A model generated the notes under the pieces. The model ran no database searches. It worked only from the letters and a program-made list of their open reading frames with translations, and had not been told where the DNA came from. Shown here piece after piece: positions 22,083 to 35,341 of a stretch of DNA of 64,000 bases. Numbering within the stretch: the first letter of the stretch is position 1; each line of letters opens with the position of its first letter. The stretch spans positions 83,144 to 147,143 of the forward strand of contig BDDC01000033.1 in the NCBI GenBank assembly GCA_001662425.1. The letters run 5' to 3'. This stretch comes from Chlamydomonas sphaeroides (lineage: Eukaryota > Chlorophyta > Chlorophyceae > Chlamydomonadales > Chlamydomonadaceae). A program made the translations under genes and the position numbers.

Positions 22083-23911
22083 TCAGCTGGAGGCCATAGC
22101 GTCCTTGGGCGAGTCAAAGCGCGTCGGCGTGTCCAGCACGTTCAAGCACACCAGACCTGCCGTCAGGGCAATCGGCATGTAAGGACGGCGCAAAGGCGGC
22201 ACAGCAGGGATGACGAGCATGCAACCCGCGTATCAGCTTGCACAAACGGAGGGAAACGTATGTGTAAGGCAGCGGCCGCACCTGCGCAGGAAGCCAGCGC
22301 CAGAACCAGCGCAGCCATCATGCCCTCCAGCCACCGGACTTGCGTCTGTTGGTTAGGGTAGATCACACGTCATCATGTGAGCGGAGGACAGCCAGCAAAC
22401 GCCCATCCGCTGCTCATTAGATACGGAGCCATGGCTACGCATTTCCGTATGCATATTCCACGACTGGCTCCGGTCCACGCTTAACGGTTCAGCGCCCTGC
22501 CACCCTTGCCCCGAGGACGTTGTCGCGCCCTTGCAGCATTCCAGGGAGCCGGCGCATGCCGCGCTGTCGCAACCGCACCTGGCACAGGGTATCGCACGAC
22601 TGGTAGTTGCCGAAGCCCTCGTATGTGGTGGCCAGCAGGCTGCGGCGCTTGCCCTGCACGGGCATCCGGGGGGCCTGCGCCGAGCGGGGCTGCTCCTTGG
22701 GCTGCGAGGCATAGACAAAGACGTGCTGGCCGGCCGCCTCGGCAACAGCGGCCTGCACGGCCTGCAGCTGCTCCACCTCCGCTGCCAGACCCGCGTTGGT
22801 GTTCTCCAGCGCCGACTCAATGCGAGAGCAGACGATGACCACGTGCTGCTTGGCACCGGCGGCCTTGGCCATGGCGGCCTTCACATCAGCAGCCAGGTCC
22901 GTAGAGGCCGCGCGGCAACCAACCGTCTGCAGAGCGGGGAACGGGCGGGTGGTGCATCGGCTTACTTTTGTCCTTTTGCTAGGGGGCTGCTGCTGCTACA
23001 ACATGCGGGCAGCTGAGCGGGCCAGCGCGTTCCCGCCCGGCAGCCGTTCAAGCGCCGCCGTGCACTCCGAGGTCACCGCCAGCTCTACGCCCACCTCGTG
23101 CTGAACGCCGAGGGTATCAAGCTTGCTGCAAACGCTCTCCTTGATGCAAGCTCCCTGCAGGCATGACACGCACGGCACACTAAGCGCTGGCCGGAGGCAG
23201 AGCTGAGACCCCCCCGCCCTTCTCTATTGAAACGCTGAGCGAAATGCTGTGCCTTAACGACCTCTTTCTTGCAACCTCTAGCCTGAAGCCCTGCAGACCA
23301 CGCTGGCGCCCACTCCCATGAAGGGAATGCCCACCTTGCTGGTGGCGTAGGGCATGGCCAGGGACGACGCAGCGCCGCTGAGGAGCGTGTCCAGCGTACG
23401 GACCGACACAGCACGGCTACGCATGTCCGCAGCATCCAGCTGCGTGGGTACAAGGGGTTTGCGCATTAGTAACCCAACGCCGGCCACCGCTGCTGCTGCG
23501 GCTTGGCACACGAGAACCCCTGCACCCGATGGGCGGCCATGCTGGACACACCTGGCTGCCCACGAAAAGCACAACTGTCCGCGACTCGCCCTCCTCCAGA
23601 GCTGGCAGGTTTAGGCTATCGCTGTTTTGCTCTGGCGCCTGCCCGATGGCGCTCAGCACAATCTCGCGTGCGACGTCCTCCACGTTTGGCATGACCTACA
23701 GAAGCCAGCAATCTCGTAAGCCTCCTGCTGTCCAGACTGTGCTGCCGACCAGAACGTAGCTGAAGGCCAGAATCACCTGGTAGGAGACCCGCTTTGCCGG
23801 CTGCTGCATGACCTGGTTGCTCCAGACAAGCAGCGGCGAGGATAGGCCTGCGCTACCGGCTCCCAAGGCCGCTGGTAGCGCCAGGAGGCACAGAAGCGCG
23901 AACATCTTCAT
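22083..23911 (-). CDS. BIG1/VOA1-like ER type I membrane protein (V-ATPase accessory-subunit family)
   Basis: Seven exons fit in phase: 23911-23777, 23695-23552, 23439-23302, 23154-23095, 22926-22579, 22345-22282, 22156-22083, giving about 320 aa. It starts with a clear signal peptide (MKMFALLCLLALPAALG) followed by SSPLLVWSN. The lumenal part includes RTVVLFVGSQLD and SSLAMPYATSK. Near the C-terminus is a single transmembrane segment (GMMAALVLALASCAGLVCL), and the short cytosolic tail ends LDTPTRFDSPKDAMASS. That order and tail match the plant proteins related to yeast BIG1/VOA1, which act in V-ATPase assembly or cell-wall glucan synthesis. The assignment rests on motif memory, not on a search. 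The donor of exon 3 (GTGGTC) is weak. Confidence 0.7.
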
Positions 23912-24343
23912 CTCTGCTCTCTAAACACAGCTGCAGCAGTGCGGGAAACCAGGGGGGCAGACCCCTGCAGTTGTGAAGTGAGTTCGGCGCAGCAGCGAAT
24001 CGACAAAGCATGAGCGGGCTGCGGTGGTGCCCAGGGGCAATGTTGGAGCCTGCATGCTGGGGTTGCCCGCAGCTGCCACGGTCCAGGCTCGGCCGCGCGC
24101 ACCTCCCCGTAGCATATAGAACATACTTGGATACCCCCGCAGCACGACTTAGCACATAGCGACTCGCGACGAAGCGTTGACCAGCACCAGTCTTGCAACC
24201 TTCGCCTTCCTCTCAAGCGACCATTTCTACCCGAAGCTGCAAGGGCCCCTGCGCCAAACCATAGTCAAAGCCGCACGCGCCGTAGCTACCTCGTCTCGTT
24301 TCGCCGCGGGGAGGGGTTCGGCCTCCTCGCGGCGCCTGACGCC
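23912..24343. promoter_or_regulatory. Shared divergent promoter region (BIG1-like / NT-C2 gene)
   Basis: The two start codons are 432 bp apart and face away from each other, so both 5' UTRs and promoters must fit here. No specific element is recognised. Confidence 0.45.
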
Positions 24344-27300
24344 ATGTTTGGCAAGATACTGCGCGCGGGCAAGGGTGCTCATGGCCTCAAGTACAAAATA
24401 GACATTAACGTCTTGCAGCTGGAGAACTTGCCGTCCAGCATCAAGAAATGCCGGGTCGTGTGGGCCAGGAGCGCCAAGGTGCAGATGACGGACATCAAGG
24501 ACGCGAGAGGAAGTAGGTCCCTCGCGGAGCTGGGGTGCTTGCGGACCTCTGCGTGCGAGGCATCCGTCCGATCCCACGCCCTAGGGTACCTGTCAAGTCT
24601 CCTACCCTTGATCCCAAACCCCCACCAACCCTAGGCGTGGCGTCCTTCAAGAAGTTGCTGACACAGGTCACCACAATTTACAAGGACAAGTCGGGCAAGC
24701 TTGAGCCGAAGGTGGGGCTGCAGTGCAGCGGCGTCGCCTGCCCGGTGGTGGTGACACCTGCTGCTCTTCCGGTTGTAGGAGTACGAGTTCAAGATCCAAG
24801 TTCCCGGAAAGAGCAGCAGCGATGCCCTCGTGACTGTGGCCAAAGCAACGCTGGACCTGGCCAAGTTCTGTGGCGACGAGACCAAGACGCAGCCAAAGTT
24901 CACGCTGCCCATCGTGATCAAGGATGGCAGCTCAAATACCGGTTACCTCATGATGTCCATAACCACCGTGCTACTCGGTGACGCTGACGATGCCGGGACT
25001 GAGGTGTCCGGCATGACCGGCTTGACTTCTGAGCAAGGCGGCGGCGGCGGTGGAGGTCGGGAGCAGGACTTGGACGGTAGGTGCGCGCGCACGGTGCCCC
25101 TGTCAGCGCGAGCGTTGGACCGAGCTCGCATGCCGCGTGGACGTGCAGCGCTAGCATGCATGATTCCTATTGATCTCCGCGTGGCCTGCTTCTTGTCGCC
25201 CTGTCCGTGTAGGCTTCGGCGACGAGGATGCCAAGTTTGGCAAGAAGAAGGCCACCAGCAAGCGTGACGATGGCGCCTCGGCGACCGGCACGTCCGGGCG
25301 CAGCAGCGGCAACAAGCTTGAGTCGCGCGGCAGTCGGAGAAAACCGCTGCCGCCCACGGCCGAGGAGGACGCGTCGGACCTAGAGGAGGAGCCCGAGCTG
25401 GCGCCGGCCAAATCCAGCCGGCGTAAGCCGACGTACGTGCCGCAAGCGGACGAGGAGGGCGATGCCGACGACAATCCTTTCGCTAAGAAGGTCAGCAAGC
25501 CGGCAGCCAAGAAGCCGCCGCCCAAGAAGTGGGAGGACGACGAGGACATCTCGCCGCTCAACTCAGACATGTCGGTGAGTTGACGGGTTGCCCACTGACC
25601 CCTTGTGTCTGGTAGTCCTATCCGTCAGCAGGTTCCACTCACCTCAACGGGTTGCATTCGCCATGCTGTGTGGCATTGCGTGCTTCAGCTCTGCACGCCA
25701 TTCGCCATACTGCCTGCAGGACTCGGAGCTGCCGGCGGTGCTGCGGCCCGACAAGAAGAAGAAGGCGCCCGACGAGTCGTTCGACGACATGAAGTCATCG
25801 CTCTTCTCCAGCAAGAAAGCTCCCTCTGCGGCGGCAGCAGCAGCCGAAAAGTACGGGGCCTCGTCCAGCAAGGCGGCTGGCAGCAGTAAGCCCGTTAAGG
25901 GCGCCGCCGCGCCGCCGCCGCCAGCCGACGAGGACGACGACTCGCTACGGAACGACCTGTTCGCAGCAAAGCCCAAGGCGGCGGCCAAGCCCGCCAGCAA
26001 GGCCACTGCTGCAGCGCAGCAGCCAGCGGACAACGACGAGGACGCCCTGCGCGGTGACTTGTTCTCCGCAAAGCCCAAAGCGGCGGCTAAGGCGTCCAGC
26101 AAGGCTGCCGCGGCTTCCCCACCGCCGCCGGAGGAGGAGGACGAGGACTCCCTGCGAGACGACCTTTTCGCTGCCAAGCCAAAAGCGGCGCCCAAGGCGG
26201 CCGCCAAGGGCGTGGGCGCTGCGGCTGCTGGGGCCGCCGCTGGTGCGGCGGCCGTCAGCAGGAGCAAGTCGAAGTCGGCTGCTCCGGCGGCGGAGGACGA
26301 ATATGACGACTACGGACCGTCGACCAGCGCCGCCGCGCCGGCCTCCTCCAAGTCGCGCAGCAAGGGTAGCGACGGGCTCGAGTCGCCGACGAAGGGCACT
26401 GCGGCCCAGGCGCGCGCAAGCACCGGCAAGGTGCGCCCAGCTGCACGCGAGCATGCAGGAGGTCGCGGCGTGCCGGATGCCCAGCACGTGCTGCCAGTGC
26501 TGGGGCTTTGCGGCGCCCACGGCCGCGCTCTCTCCCCACCCAATGCATCCGTGCCCTGCTGCCCCTTGCCCCGGATGCCGGTCCAGGCTGCTGGCGCTGG
26601 CTCGGCGGATGCCGAGGCACTCCGGCAACGCGTCGCCCAGCTGGAGGAGCAGGTGGCGGAGGAGCGGCGAGCCAAGGACGACCTCAGCAAGAAGGTGCAG
26701 AAGTATGCGGACAAGATCACCGACCTCGAAGACCAGCTCGCCGAGGTAAAGCCGCGTATCGTGGCGCGGCGGGGCAGGGCAGGGCAGGGCCCCCAAGCTC
26801 TTGTACGCACGAGCACGGCACGCACGCACACACACCATGTCGCCGGCACGCTGCATTGCGAGGCGCCGCAAGCGGCCTCACCGTGATTGGTAGCTATCAC
26901 ACGGGAGGCTCTGGTACAGGGCGACGTGATGGCGCTGTATACGGAGATGAAGACGATGGAGTCCAAGTACCAGGCTGAGATTAAGGAGCTGATGGAGTGC
27001 CACCAAGAAGAGATGGCGGAGCTGGAGAAGCGGCATCGCGTGGAGCTGGAGGAGGCCCGCGCTGAGGCTGCCAGCAGCGGGAGAGACGCCGACGGCTTCA
27101 GGTGCGCCTTTGGGTCTTGCGATATCTCGACATTGGTGCGTATGTCATGGTATGCGGCTTTTAGTATAGGCATACCGCTCGTCCGGTGCTCGATACCGGC
27201 GTTGTTAACCCCTTTCTGTTACGTGCCACAGCGCTGCCGAGCTACGGGAGCAGCAGGAGGAGCTCCGACGGCAGGAGTCCACGCTCAGGGCTCGTGCGTC

Positions 27301-30300
27301 CAAACTGGAGGCAGAGCAGGCTGCGGCTGATGCCGCGCGCCGGGTGAGGAGCCGCTGGGCTTCAGCGGAACGCCCCACTGTTTCTGGGTATATGTGTTAC
27401 TCACGTGCTGCCCTACCCGTTGCCTGCCGGCAGTCTGCGGAGGCCAAGCTGGCGGAGGCCAACCAGGCGATCGACGACAGCCTGCTTGCGGCGACCAAGG
27501 CGCAGCAGGAGAACAAGGGCCTGCTGGAGGAGGTGCGTCAGCTGCAAGGCTCTGGGTAATGCCTGGTGTTATACTTGCCCGCAGCTCTGAACCCGGCCCT
27601 CCTCCTTACAGGTTGCTAAGCTGAAGCGCCAGCTGGAGGAGGTTTCGAGCTGGGACACAGGCGCCGCTGTCGCCGCTGCGACGGCCGCTGGGCGACGCAG
27701 CTCGGCGGACGAGGCTGAGCTGGAGGAGCTGCGGGAGCAGCTGGAGGAGCTGCAGGTGGGAGCGGGGTCGATTGCAGGACACCCTGGAGGCTGTTCGTTG
27801 CGCAGCTCACATCGCTCCGGTGCCGCAGGAGGAGAACGCGCGGCTGCAGAAGCTGGTAGGTCCAGTTGCGCGTGTTGCTTGCTGCAATTGTGTTTTGCTC
27901 TATGCTCGGGCTCCGCAGCACTTCCCATATCGGGGTCAGCAGCGATGGTGTCCAGCACCAGAGGTCTTGCAGCGACAGGAGCGAGCCCAGACAGCTACCT
28001 AGCAGCCAAAGCAGCACAGCAGCGCAGCTTAATCCAGCGTCACTTGCTAGCAACGCGCGCGTGTGTAGCTCGCTTAGTTGGCTCAGAGTCCAGCACTTCC
28101 TCATCGCTTGGCGGCAGACGGAGGCCGCTGCGCATACGGCAACGGACATGCTGGAGGACATCCGTGGCCTGGTGCGCGAGACGCATGGTGGAGCCAGCAG
28201 CATGGCTCGGGACGCGGTAAGAGCACAGGCGGCACATCCTGCGGGTATCCAGCGATGCGATGCTGTCGTAGATGAGCGCTTGCACGAGTTGCTTAGCCTG
28301 CATCTGCACGTGCTACGAAGGCCCATCGCCTCCTGAACTTGCTGCCGCCCGGCGTGCAGGGCTCGGAGTGGCTGAGCGCTCTGGCGGCGGGCGTCCGCTC
28401 GCTCTGCAACGCGTACACCCGCAAGATCCTCGAAGTCCAGGACATGGAGGGCAGGTGTGCATCTTGACCCTGGTGCCAATCTCTGCGAGCTGTCTGTCCT
28501 GCACCAGCCGGGTCTGACAGAAGCTGCCCCGCCTTCCGATCCCCTCTGCACTGCAGGATCGCCGACCTATCCCGACAGCTGGATGCAGCCGGCAGCGCCA
28601 GCGGCGGCGGCGCAGGTGACGCGCCAGCCGCCGCTGCTGCGCAAGCAAAGGTCAAGCCGCACGAGCTGCTGGCGCGCGTGCAGCAGGTCACTGCCGAGCG
28701 CGACGCGCTGGCTGAGCAGGTCTCTCACAACCGGCAGGCCAGCACCGACGCCGCGGTTGCGCAGCAGCAGGTCGCAGACCTGCAGCGTCAGGTGGACCAG
28801 CTAGCTGCCGAGAAAGCGGCGGTGGAAAAGTTCAAGCTCTCCACCATTGCCGAGCTGCGGCGGCAGAACGAGGAGCTGCGCAGCAGCCTCCGCAACCTGT
28901 CGGCAACGGCCTCGCCAGCTCCGGGCGCTGCAAGCCCTGACGACGAGGGCGGCAGCTCCACGCCCGTCCGCACGCGTGCGTCCTTCACGGGCGCCGCGGC
29001 AGCTCGCCTGGCCGCCGCCAAGATTGCGCATGATGGCGACAGCGCTGGCAACTGGCAGGAGTTCGAGTCACTCATGTCGCAGCTGAAGTCCGACCGCTCG
29101 TCGCTTCGGCGGCAGGTGGACGAGCTGCAGACGGATAAGGCGCAGCTGGAGAAGCAGGTGGCCGAGTTGCAGGCCAGCCGCAGCGCCGGCGCCGTGGCCG
29201 GCGCGGGCGCTGGCCTGCTCCTCAGCCGTGACTTCTCCCTACAGCAGCCGCGTGATGAGCAGCTGGAGGCGCAATGTTCGGCCCTGCAGTCCGAGGTGTC
29301 GCGCCTGCAGGCCCAGGTCGCGGAGCTGTCCGATGCAGAGACGATCATCAAGGAGTGGTCGGACTATGCCGAGGGCCTGGTGGCAGAGAAGGGCCGGCTT
29401 GAGGCCCAGGTCGCCGAGCTGGAGCGGCGCACGGAGGAGCTGACGCTGCAGCTTGGCACGGCCGGCGGCGCCGCAACTGCGGCAGCGACAGCCGCCGTTG
29501 CGGCTGCGGCGGCCGAGCGGCAAGTCGACGAGGCTGCGCGGCGAGCGGAGGTAGCGGAGCGCCAGGCAGAGGAGGCCGATCGACGGGCGGAAGCCGCCGA
29601 GCGGTTGGCTGAGGAGGCGGAGCGCCGTGCGTGTGACGCCGAGCGCCGCGCTGAGGTGGCAGAGCGGCTCGCTGACGCGGCGGAGCGCCGCGCAACCACC
29701 GCTGAGCGGCAGGCGGCAGCCTCCGAACGGCGGGCTGAGTCCCTTCAGCTTCGGATTGAGGCCGCGGAGCGCCGCGCAGAAGCGGAGGCGCGGCGGTCGG
29801 AGGCGGCTGAGCGGAGACTTGAAGCTGCCGAGCTCCAGGCAGCAGCAGCCGAGCGCGTGGCCGAGGCAGGCGCCGCGGCTGCTGCCGCCGCTGTGGAGGA
29901 AGCCACGCGGCTACGCAACGACAACGCAGCGCTGGCGTCCGTCGCTGCCACGCGCTCCGCCACGCCTGCAGATGCCTGGCTCCACAGCTCGCCCCACCTG
30001 CAGCCGGCGGACAGCGCAGAGGTGCTACAGCTGCGCAATGAAATCTCGCGACTCGATGCGGCGCTATCGGCGCTGCGCGACCAGCTGCTCGAGTCCCACT
30101 CGCGCGCCGTGAGCCTGGCCGAGGACAGCGCTGGTAGCGCACCGCAGCAGCCGGTCGGCAGCCGGTCTGGAAAGGGCATCGGCCGGTCCGCAGCGTTGCG
30201 CAGCAGCGACGGCAGCGGCAGCCACGACGACAGCACGCTCACGTCGGCACGGAGCTGGGTGTTGGAGCTCGAGCAGCTGCGCGCCCGCAACGCCAGCCTG

Positions 30301-33300
30301 GAGACCACGGCGGCGGAGCTGCGTGACAGCCTGGCACTGGCGGAGCAGCAACACTACACGGACAGCGGCACCGTCGCGGAGCTGCGCGGACGGCTCGAAG
30401 ACGCCATGCAGGTGCGGGGCATGTGCCGGTCATGTGTGACCACCGTGCGGACAGCCGGGGATGTGTTACGAGGGGTGTGTGGCTCGCTTCTCACGGGCCC
30501 TGCACCCTTGTCCCGTCTCCAGGAGAAGGCGCAGCTCGACAGCTCGCTGGCACTGCTGCGCGTCGAGCTGGAGCGCGTGCCGCTGACGCGGCGCATGCCG
30601 CCTGACACCGCTGACCAGGCCGCTGGCCCCAGCGCCACCGCGTCGCCTGCCAGCTCGCGCTTCGGCGGCAGCGCACGGGGACGGGCCAACTCGGCGGGCT
30701 CTGACGACGACGCGGCTGCCCTGCGCGAGCAGGTGCAGTCGCTCGAGCAGCAGCTGGCGCAGGTGCAGGGCGACCGCTCCATGCTCACGGCGACAGTGGC
30801 GGGGCTGCGGTTAGAACTCTCCCAGCTACAGGTGCGTGGGCGTCTGGGCTGCCGTCGTGCTGACGGTGTATGGGTTCCGCTTGCGGTCGTATGCTTGTCT
30901 GCACAATTTATCCGTTAACATTATCTGCCCCGCGTTCGTTGCGGTCAGCAAGCGTCCCGCCCGGGCCCTGCCGTGCCGTAGGAGGAGAAAGGCGATGCCG
31001 AGATCACCCTCAGCCGCCTGTCGGCGGAGATGGAGGAACTGGCGGAGGCCCTCGAGCTCAGCAATGGCGAGAACGAGCGCCTGTCGCTGGAGGTCGTCCG
31101 CCTGCGCGAGCAGCTGGAGGGCACCGAGCAGGGGTCGGCGTACGACGGGCTGGGCGCCACGCGCTCGCGCTCCCTTGAGTCAGCTGCGAGCGCTCGGCCG
31201 CAAAGCGACGACGGCAGCGACGGGGCGTCGCCCGCTGTAACGCCCCTGCAGTACGCACAGCAGCGGCTGGCCGCAGCGGAAGGGCAGCTCGAGGGCGCGA
31301 AGGCGATCGCGCGAGAGCTGAGCGCTCAAGTGGCCGCCGCACGTAGCGGTGGCGGTCACGACACCATTGCGGCCCTGCCCGACAGTGATGACATCACCGA
31401 GTCGCTCAGGTCCCTGCAGGTGCGCGCGGCTTGCTGGTGCGCTGCCAGGCCCCTGCGCCCCTAATTTCAAAGCCATCGCATGTTGCTACAGCCCTGCAGC
31501 CTGCCGTGCTGACCGTTTCTGCTGGCTTTCCGTCCTCCGTGCAGGTCCAGATCGCTGAGCTGGCGCGACAAAGCCGCCTGCAGCGCGCACCGTCGGCCAG
31601 CCGGACGCTGGGCTCCTCGGAAGCCTCTGCCGCGGCCACGGCCGCCGCCGCGCAGCTCGCCAGGGCCAACACACGCATTGACGAGCTGGAGCAGCTGCTC
31701 GAGGACGCGGAGATAGAGAACCGCTACCTCACCGAGCAGCTGGAGGAGTGCCTCACAGGCGCGCGCCGGCCCGGCAGTGTGGGCTCGGTTGCGGAGGAGA
31801 CGCAATCGTCGTACGGCGGCGCGGCGGCGGTCACCGGAACCAGCAATGCCTACAGTTATGGCCATGCCAACACGCTCACGATGTCGGCGCTCGAGCAGCG
31901 GCTGGCGCTGGCCGAGAGCCGGAGAGACGAGCTGGCCGCGGCGCTAGAGGACGCCCGCGCGGCCAACCGTCGGTTAGAAGCCGACGTTGCGTCGTTGCAG
32001 CGGCAGCCGAGCGGAGGCCGGAGAGGGCTCGATCCCAGCGGCTCTGAAGACTTTGGGTTGTCCAGCGCGCAGGTGGGAGGGGTGATGGATGGGGCGTTTG
32101 GGCAAAGGAGGGACGGCTGCCAGCTGCTCAATGTTGCATAGGCAGCTGTACAGCGGTCCACATGCTGAGCCACCAGTCCAGCCCCGCAAGAGGCACAGGC
32201 ATCTTGCCAGCGGCCTTGGCGTAGGCAGTTTGCAGACAGCGGCACCAGGTTCATGCGTGCAGCCACTCCCTGACAACGCATCTGACGGAGATCGGGCTGC
32301 CACTCGCCCGCCGCAGGTATGAGCGCCCACGTTCGCCTCAAAGGACGGTCTCCAGCCTCCAGCCGCCGATGAAGCGTCAGCCATACCAGTCAGTTGCAGC
32401 CATCGCAGCAGCAGCCAGCAGGACTCCTCAATGAATTAACGGCAGCCGCGGCAAGCCGCTAGCGCTCAGCCCAGCAGCCTACAGGCCTCGTGTGTTCGTT
32501 GCTGCCCGCTGCCGGCTTCAATTACGCGCACCCATGCCCGTGGTCCCCAGGTGCCGTCGAGGTCCCGCGGCTCCCGCGCCGCCTCCGACTCCGAGGAGTC
32601 CTACAAGGTGTGTCGACTTACGCGTGCCAACTGCCGTGTCCGAGCATGTCCCATGTAAGCACGTCACCAGTCGTAAGCGTTCCTGCTCAACTTGTCACTT
32701 TGCCTATGCAGAAGCGCGTGCAGGAGCTGGAAGCCACGCAGCGCAAGCTGGAGGCTGTGTGCAGCGACCTGGAGGAGAAGTCGCTGGACGCGCAGGACCG
32801 GGCAGACCGGCTGCAGGTCGAGCTGCAGGTGAGCAAATTAGAAATCAGCACCTGACAGCAATTGGGGAATGCGCTGGTCCCATCTCACTGAAGTCGGTCC
32901 TATCTTTGTGGCCGCAGGACGCCAACGGACGCATCCAGGGCCTAGAGGCGGCGCTGGCAGCAGCAAAGCGGGTGAGGGCGGGTTGGCACTGCCCCAGTTT
33001 AAATGGTCCGTCAGGGAGGGCCTCCTAGCGCAGGCAGGTTGTCAGCCTGGGTAGGGCGCGGGAACTCCCATGTTTGCTTGCGCAGCCACTCCAGCTGCTA
33101 ACCGCTGCTCTTCGTGCACCCCAGGGCAACCCCGCCCGCCCCAGCACCTGGCCGCACCCGACCCGCCGCTTGCCTTTTTGCCGGGCAGTCGGATGGGGGA
33201 GGGTGCGGCTGGGGACGCTGGGCGGGCGGGGTGGTACAGGTACCGCTATGCCTGCACCGCGCATGCGGCATGCACTGCACCGCACGCACGACGCACACAA

Positions 33301-34590
33301 GAGCTTGGGGGCCCTGTCCTTCTCCGATAGCCGTCCTCCCTACCTAACTGCCTTTTGTCAATCTGATCGTTTTTGCTTGACAGATCGGCGATCCCCGTGG
33401 CCCCACCCGACCCCTCTGCCTGCCCACATCACAGATGGAGGAGGAGGGCGGTGGGCGGCAAGCGCATGGCAAGGTGGCCGACCTGGAGGCCCGCGCGGCG
33501 CGGCTAGCCAAGGACAAGGCCGCCCTTGAGGAGCAGCTGGCTGAAGAGCGCGCGACGAGACAGGAGGTGCGTGTTGCTCGGCTCGGAGCCGTGGGCCCCT
33601 GCCCTTGCCGCAAGCTCTCACCCTGGAGCGCTGCGTATGCTTTGAGCAGCGAGCTGACGCCTGGTGTGTCCCATTTTCCCCAGCTGGAGGAGACGCTCAA
33701 GGACAAGCTCGACCGCGCGGGCGACGATGAGGCCGCCGAGACGGTCGCAGCCTTCGAGGTCAAGTACAACCGGCTCAAGGACAAGTACAAGGTGCGGCAC
33801 GGGTTTCGCGCTCACGGCCTGATTAATATGCCCTCCGCTGCGCGCGTCGTCAAGCGTGCCAGTATGCGCAGTTGCGCCGAACTTCGGGAGGTACTACCAT
33901 CTGCAAATTGGTACTGATGGAGGCCCCACCTTGGCTGCTGCAGACGCTGGAGGAGATGAGCCAGGAGGAGATTGACGAGCTGACCGACCAGCTGACGGAG
34001 GCGAAGAACCAGATCGCCGACCTGCAGCGCCAGGTCAAGCAGCTGCAATCGCAAGTTGCCCAGCAGTGAGTCGGGTCGTAGCGCCGCGAGCTGGGCTGTA
34101 GGCGGGCAGGCTCTGCAGCGGGCTGGGCTGGGCCCCTTGTCCTCCATGAACGCGAGATGAGTTCAGGCCACCATGCACGCGCTCGGCGACACACATATGG
34201 GTTCTGTGCTATCTAACACTGGAACACATATGTTGCGGGCCTCTCCTGGTGTCGGCGCCTGATGCGTGTCCCACCCCTGACGCCCCTGCCTGACCGTGCA
34301 GGGGCGGCCGGTCCGCGGCCGCGGCCGCCGGCGGCGCCAGCGCCGAGGAGCTGCGCAAGCTGCGCGCCGAGAACGAGAGCCTGGTGCAGCAGCTGGTGGG
34401 CAAGACCATGGAGCTGGCGCAGCTGAACGAGGGCGAGATCACCATGAAGCGCGAGCTGGCGCGCATGCGCGAGGTCAACATGAAGCTGGCGCAGAAGGCC
34501 ACCACGCTGGAGGCCGACGTGGCGCTCATGCAGCAGGCCGGCTCCACCGCGCCGTCGCCCAACGGCGCCGCAAAGAAGGGCAAGAAATAG
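24344..34590 (+). CDS. NT-C2 domain long coiled-coil protein (~2180 aa)
   Basis: Twenty-four exons join in phase: 24344-24512, 24635-24711, 24779-25076, 25213-25574, 25720-26430, 26587-26745, 26920-27101, 27232-27343, 27434-27532, 27612-27755, 27829-27855, 28118-28216, 28360-28454, 28557-30411, 30523-30831, 30982-31419, 31545-32072, 32551-32607, 32712-32828, 32918-32971, 33435-33566, 33684-33791, 33944-34065, 34302-34590. Residues 1 to about 170 form an NT-C2 (EEIG1/EHBP1-type) lipid-binding domain: LKYKIDINVLQLENLP, RVVWARSAKVQMTD, then a strand rich in DLAKFCG. Next is a disordered acidic/Lys region with three near-copies of a DSLRxDLFAAKPK motif. The rest is almost continuous coiled coil, including an Ala/Glu/Arg heptad expansion at 29512-29880. 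A membrane tether or cytoskeletal scaffold is inferred. No transmembrane segment or enzyme domain is seen. Confidence 0.88.
25921..26196 (+). repeat. Three-fold protein repeat with DSLRxDLFAAKPKAA core
   Basis: Within the NT-C2 gene, three successive units read DDDSLRNDLFAAKPKAA, NDEDALRGDLFSAKPKAA and DEDSLRDDLFAAKPKAA, each followed by an Ala/Lys/Ser linker and a Pro stretch. A looser fourth copy (DDMKSSLFSSKKAPS) lies just upstream near 25785. The acidic-LF core looks like a linear binding motif. Confidence 0.8.
29512..29880 (+). repeat. Heptad-repeat expansion (AERRAE-type) in the coiled coil
   Basis: Codes for a series of units such as AERQAEEADRRAEAAERLAE, each about seven residues, rich in Ala, Glu and Arg. 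The nucleotide repeat is imperfect, so it is an older expansion. Confidence 0.75.
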
Positions 34591-34717
34591 GCGCACATAT
34601 AAGCGCATGAGCAGTTGGGCGTGCACGGGGCGCGGGGGGGCTGCACGGGGCGCGTGCTGCAAGCCATGATGACGGGGGGAGGCAGTAAGTGTGAGAGCGT
34701 GTCGAGCGTGGGCGGAT

Positions 34718-34722
34718 TGTAA
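34718..34722 (+). terminator. Candidate TGTAA polyadenylation signal of the NT-C2 gene
   Basis: TGTAA lies about 130 nt after the stop codon at 34590. A second one is at 35034-35038. Confidence 0.45.
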
Positions 34723-35341
34723 CGGGCAATGCCGAGAGCGCAATAGATTACTGTAGCTGATGAGCGAGGGCAGCGTGCGGGGCAGCTGGGTAGCAACAGT
34801 AGAGGGCGGGTAGCTGGGTGCATATCTACGTCACTGCTGCGGAGAGCAGTGTGGGACCGGATGTGGTGGCGACCGGGACATATGTGGTGGATCTGCGTCA
34901 GCCACACCCGGTGGCTTGGCCTTGAAGGCGACCTGGAAGGGGCGACGTGACGGCCTTTCGCGAACCGATGGAGGTGTGGCGGCCCGGTAGCTCGCTGTGG
35001 ACAAGGTGGCCCCATCCGGAATGGGGACTCGGGTGTAACCCCCGGCCGCCCCCGTCCTTCATCAGGCTTGCCGGCCGCCCCAACAAATTTGGGCTTCTTC
35101 AGTTGAAGCCGTTCGAACGCCGGCGCCATGCCGTGCGTAGTGGCACTCGTCTGGGGCGCGACCCCCTGGCCCCTTCACCCGGACATGGTCAGACACTTGT
35201 CACTTGTCATGACACAGTACGTAGTCGGCAAGGTACAGCACGCTGCCAGTCCATTCGGATTCCTGGCACCAGGGCCTGGCCGCGAGGTGCACTAGCAGCA
35301 TGCCCGCCCTGGGGTTGAAGGTGGGAAGGGATGGGCTGGCG

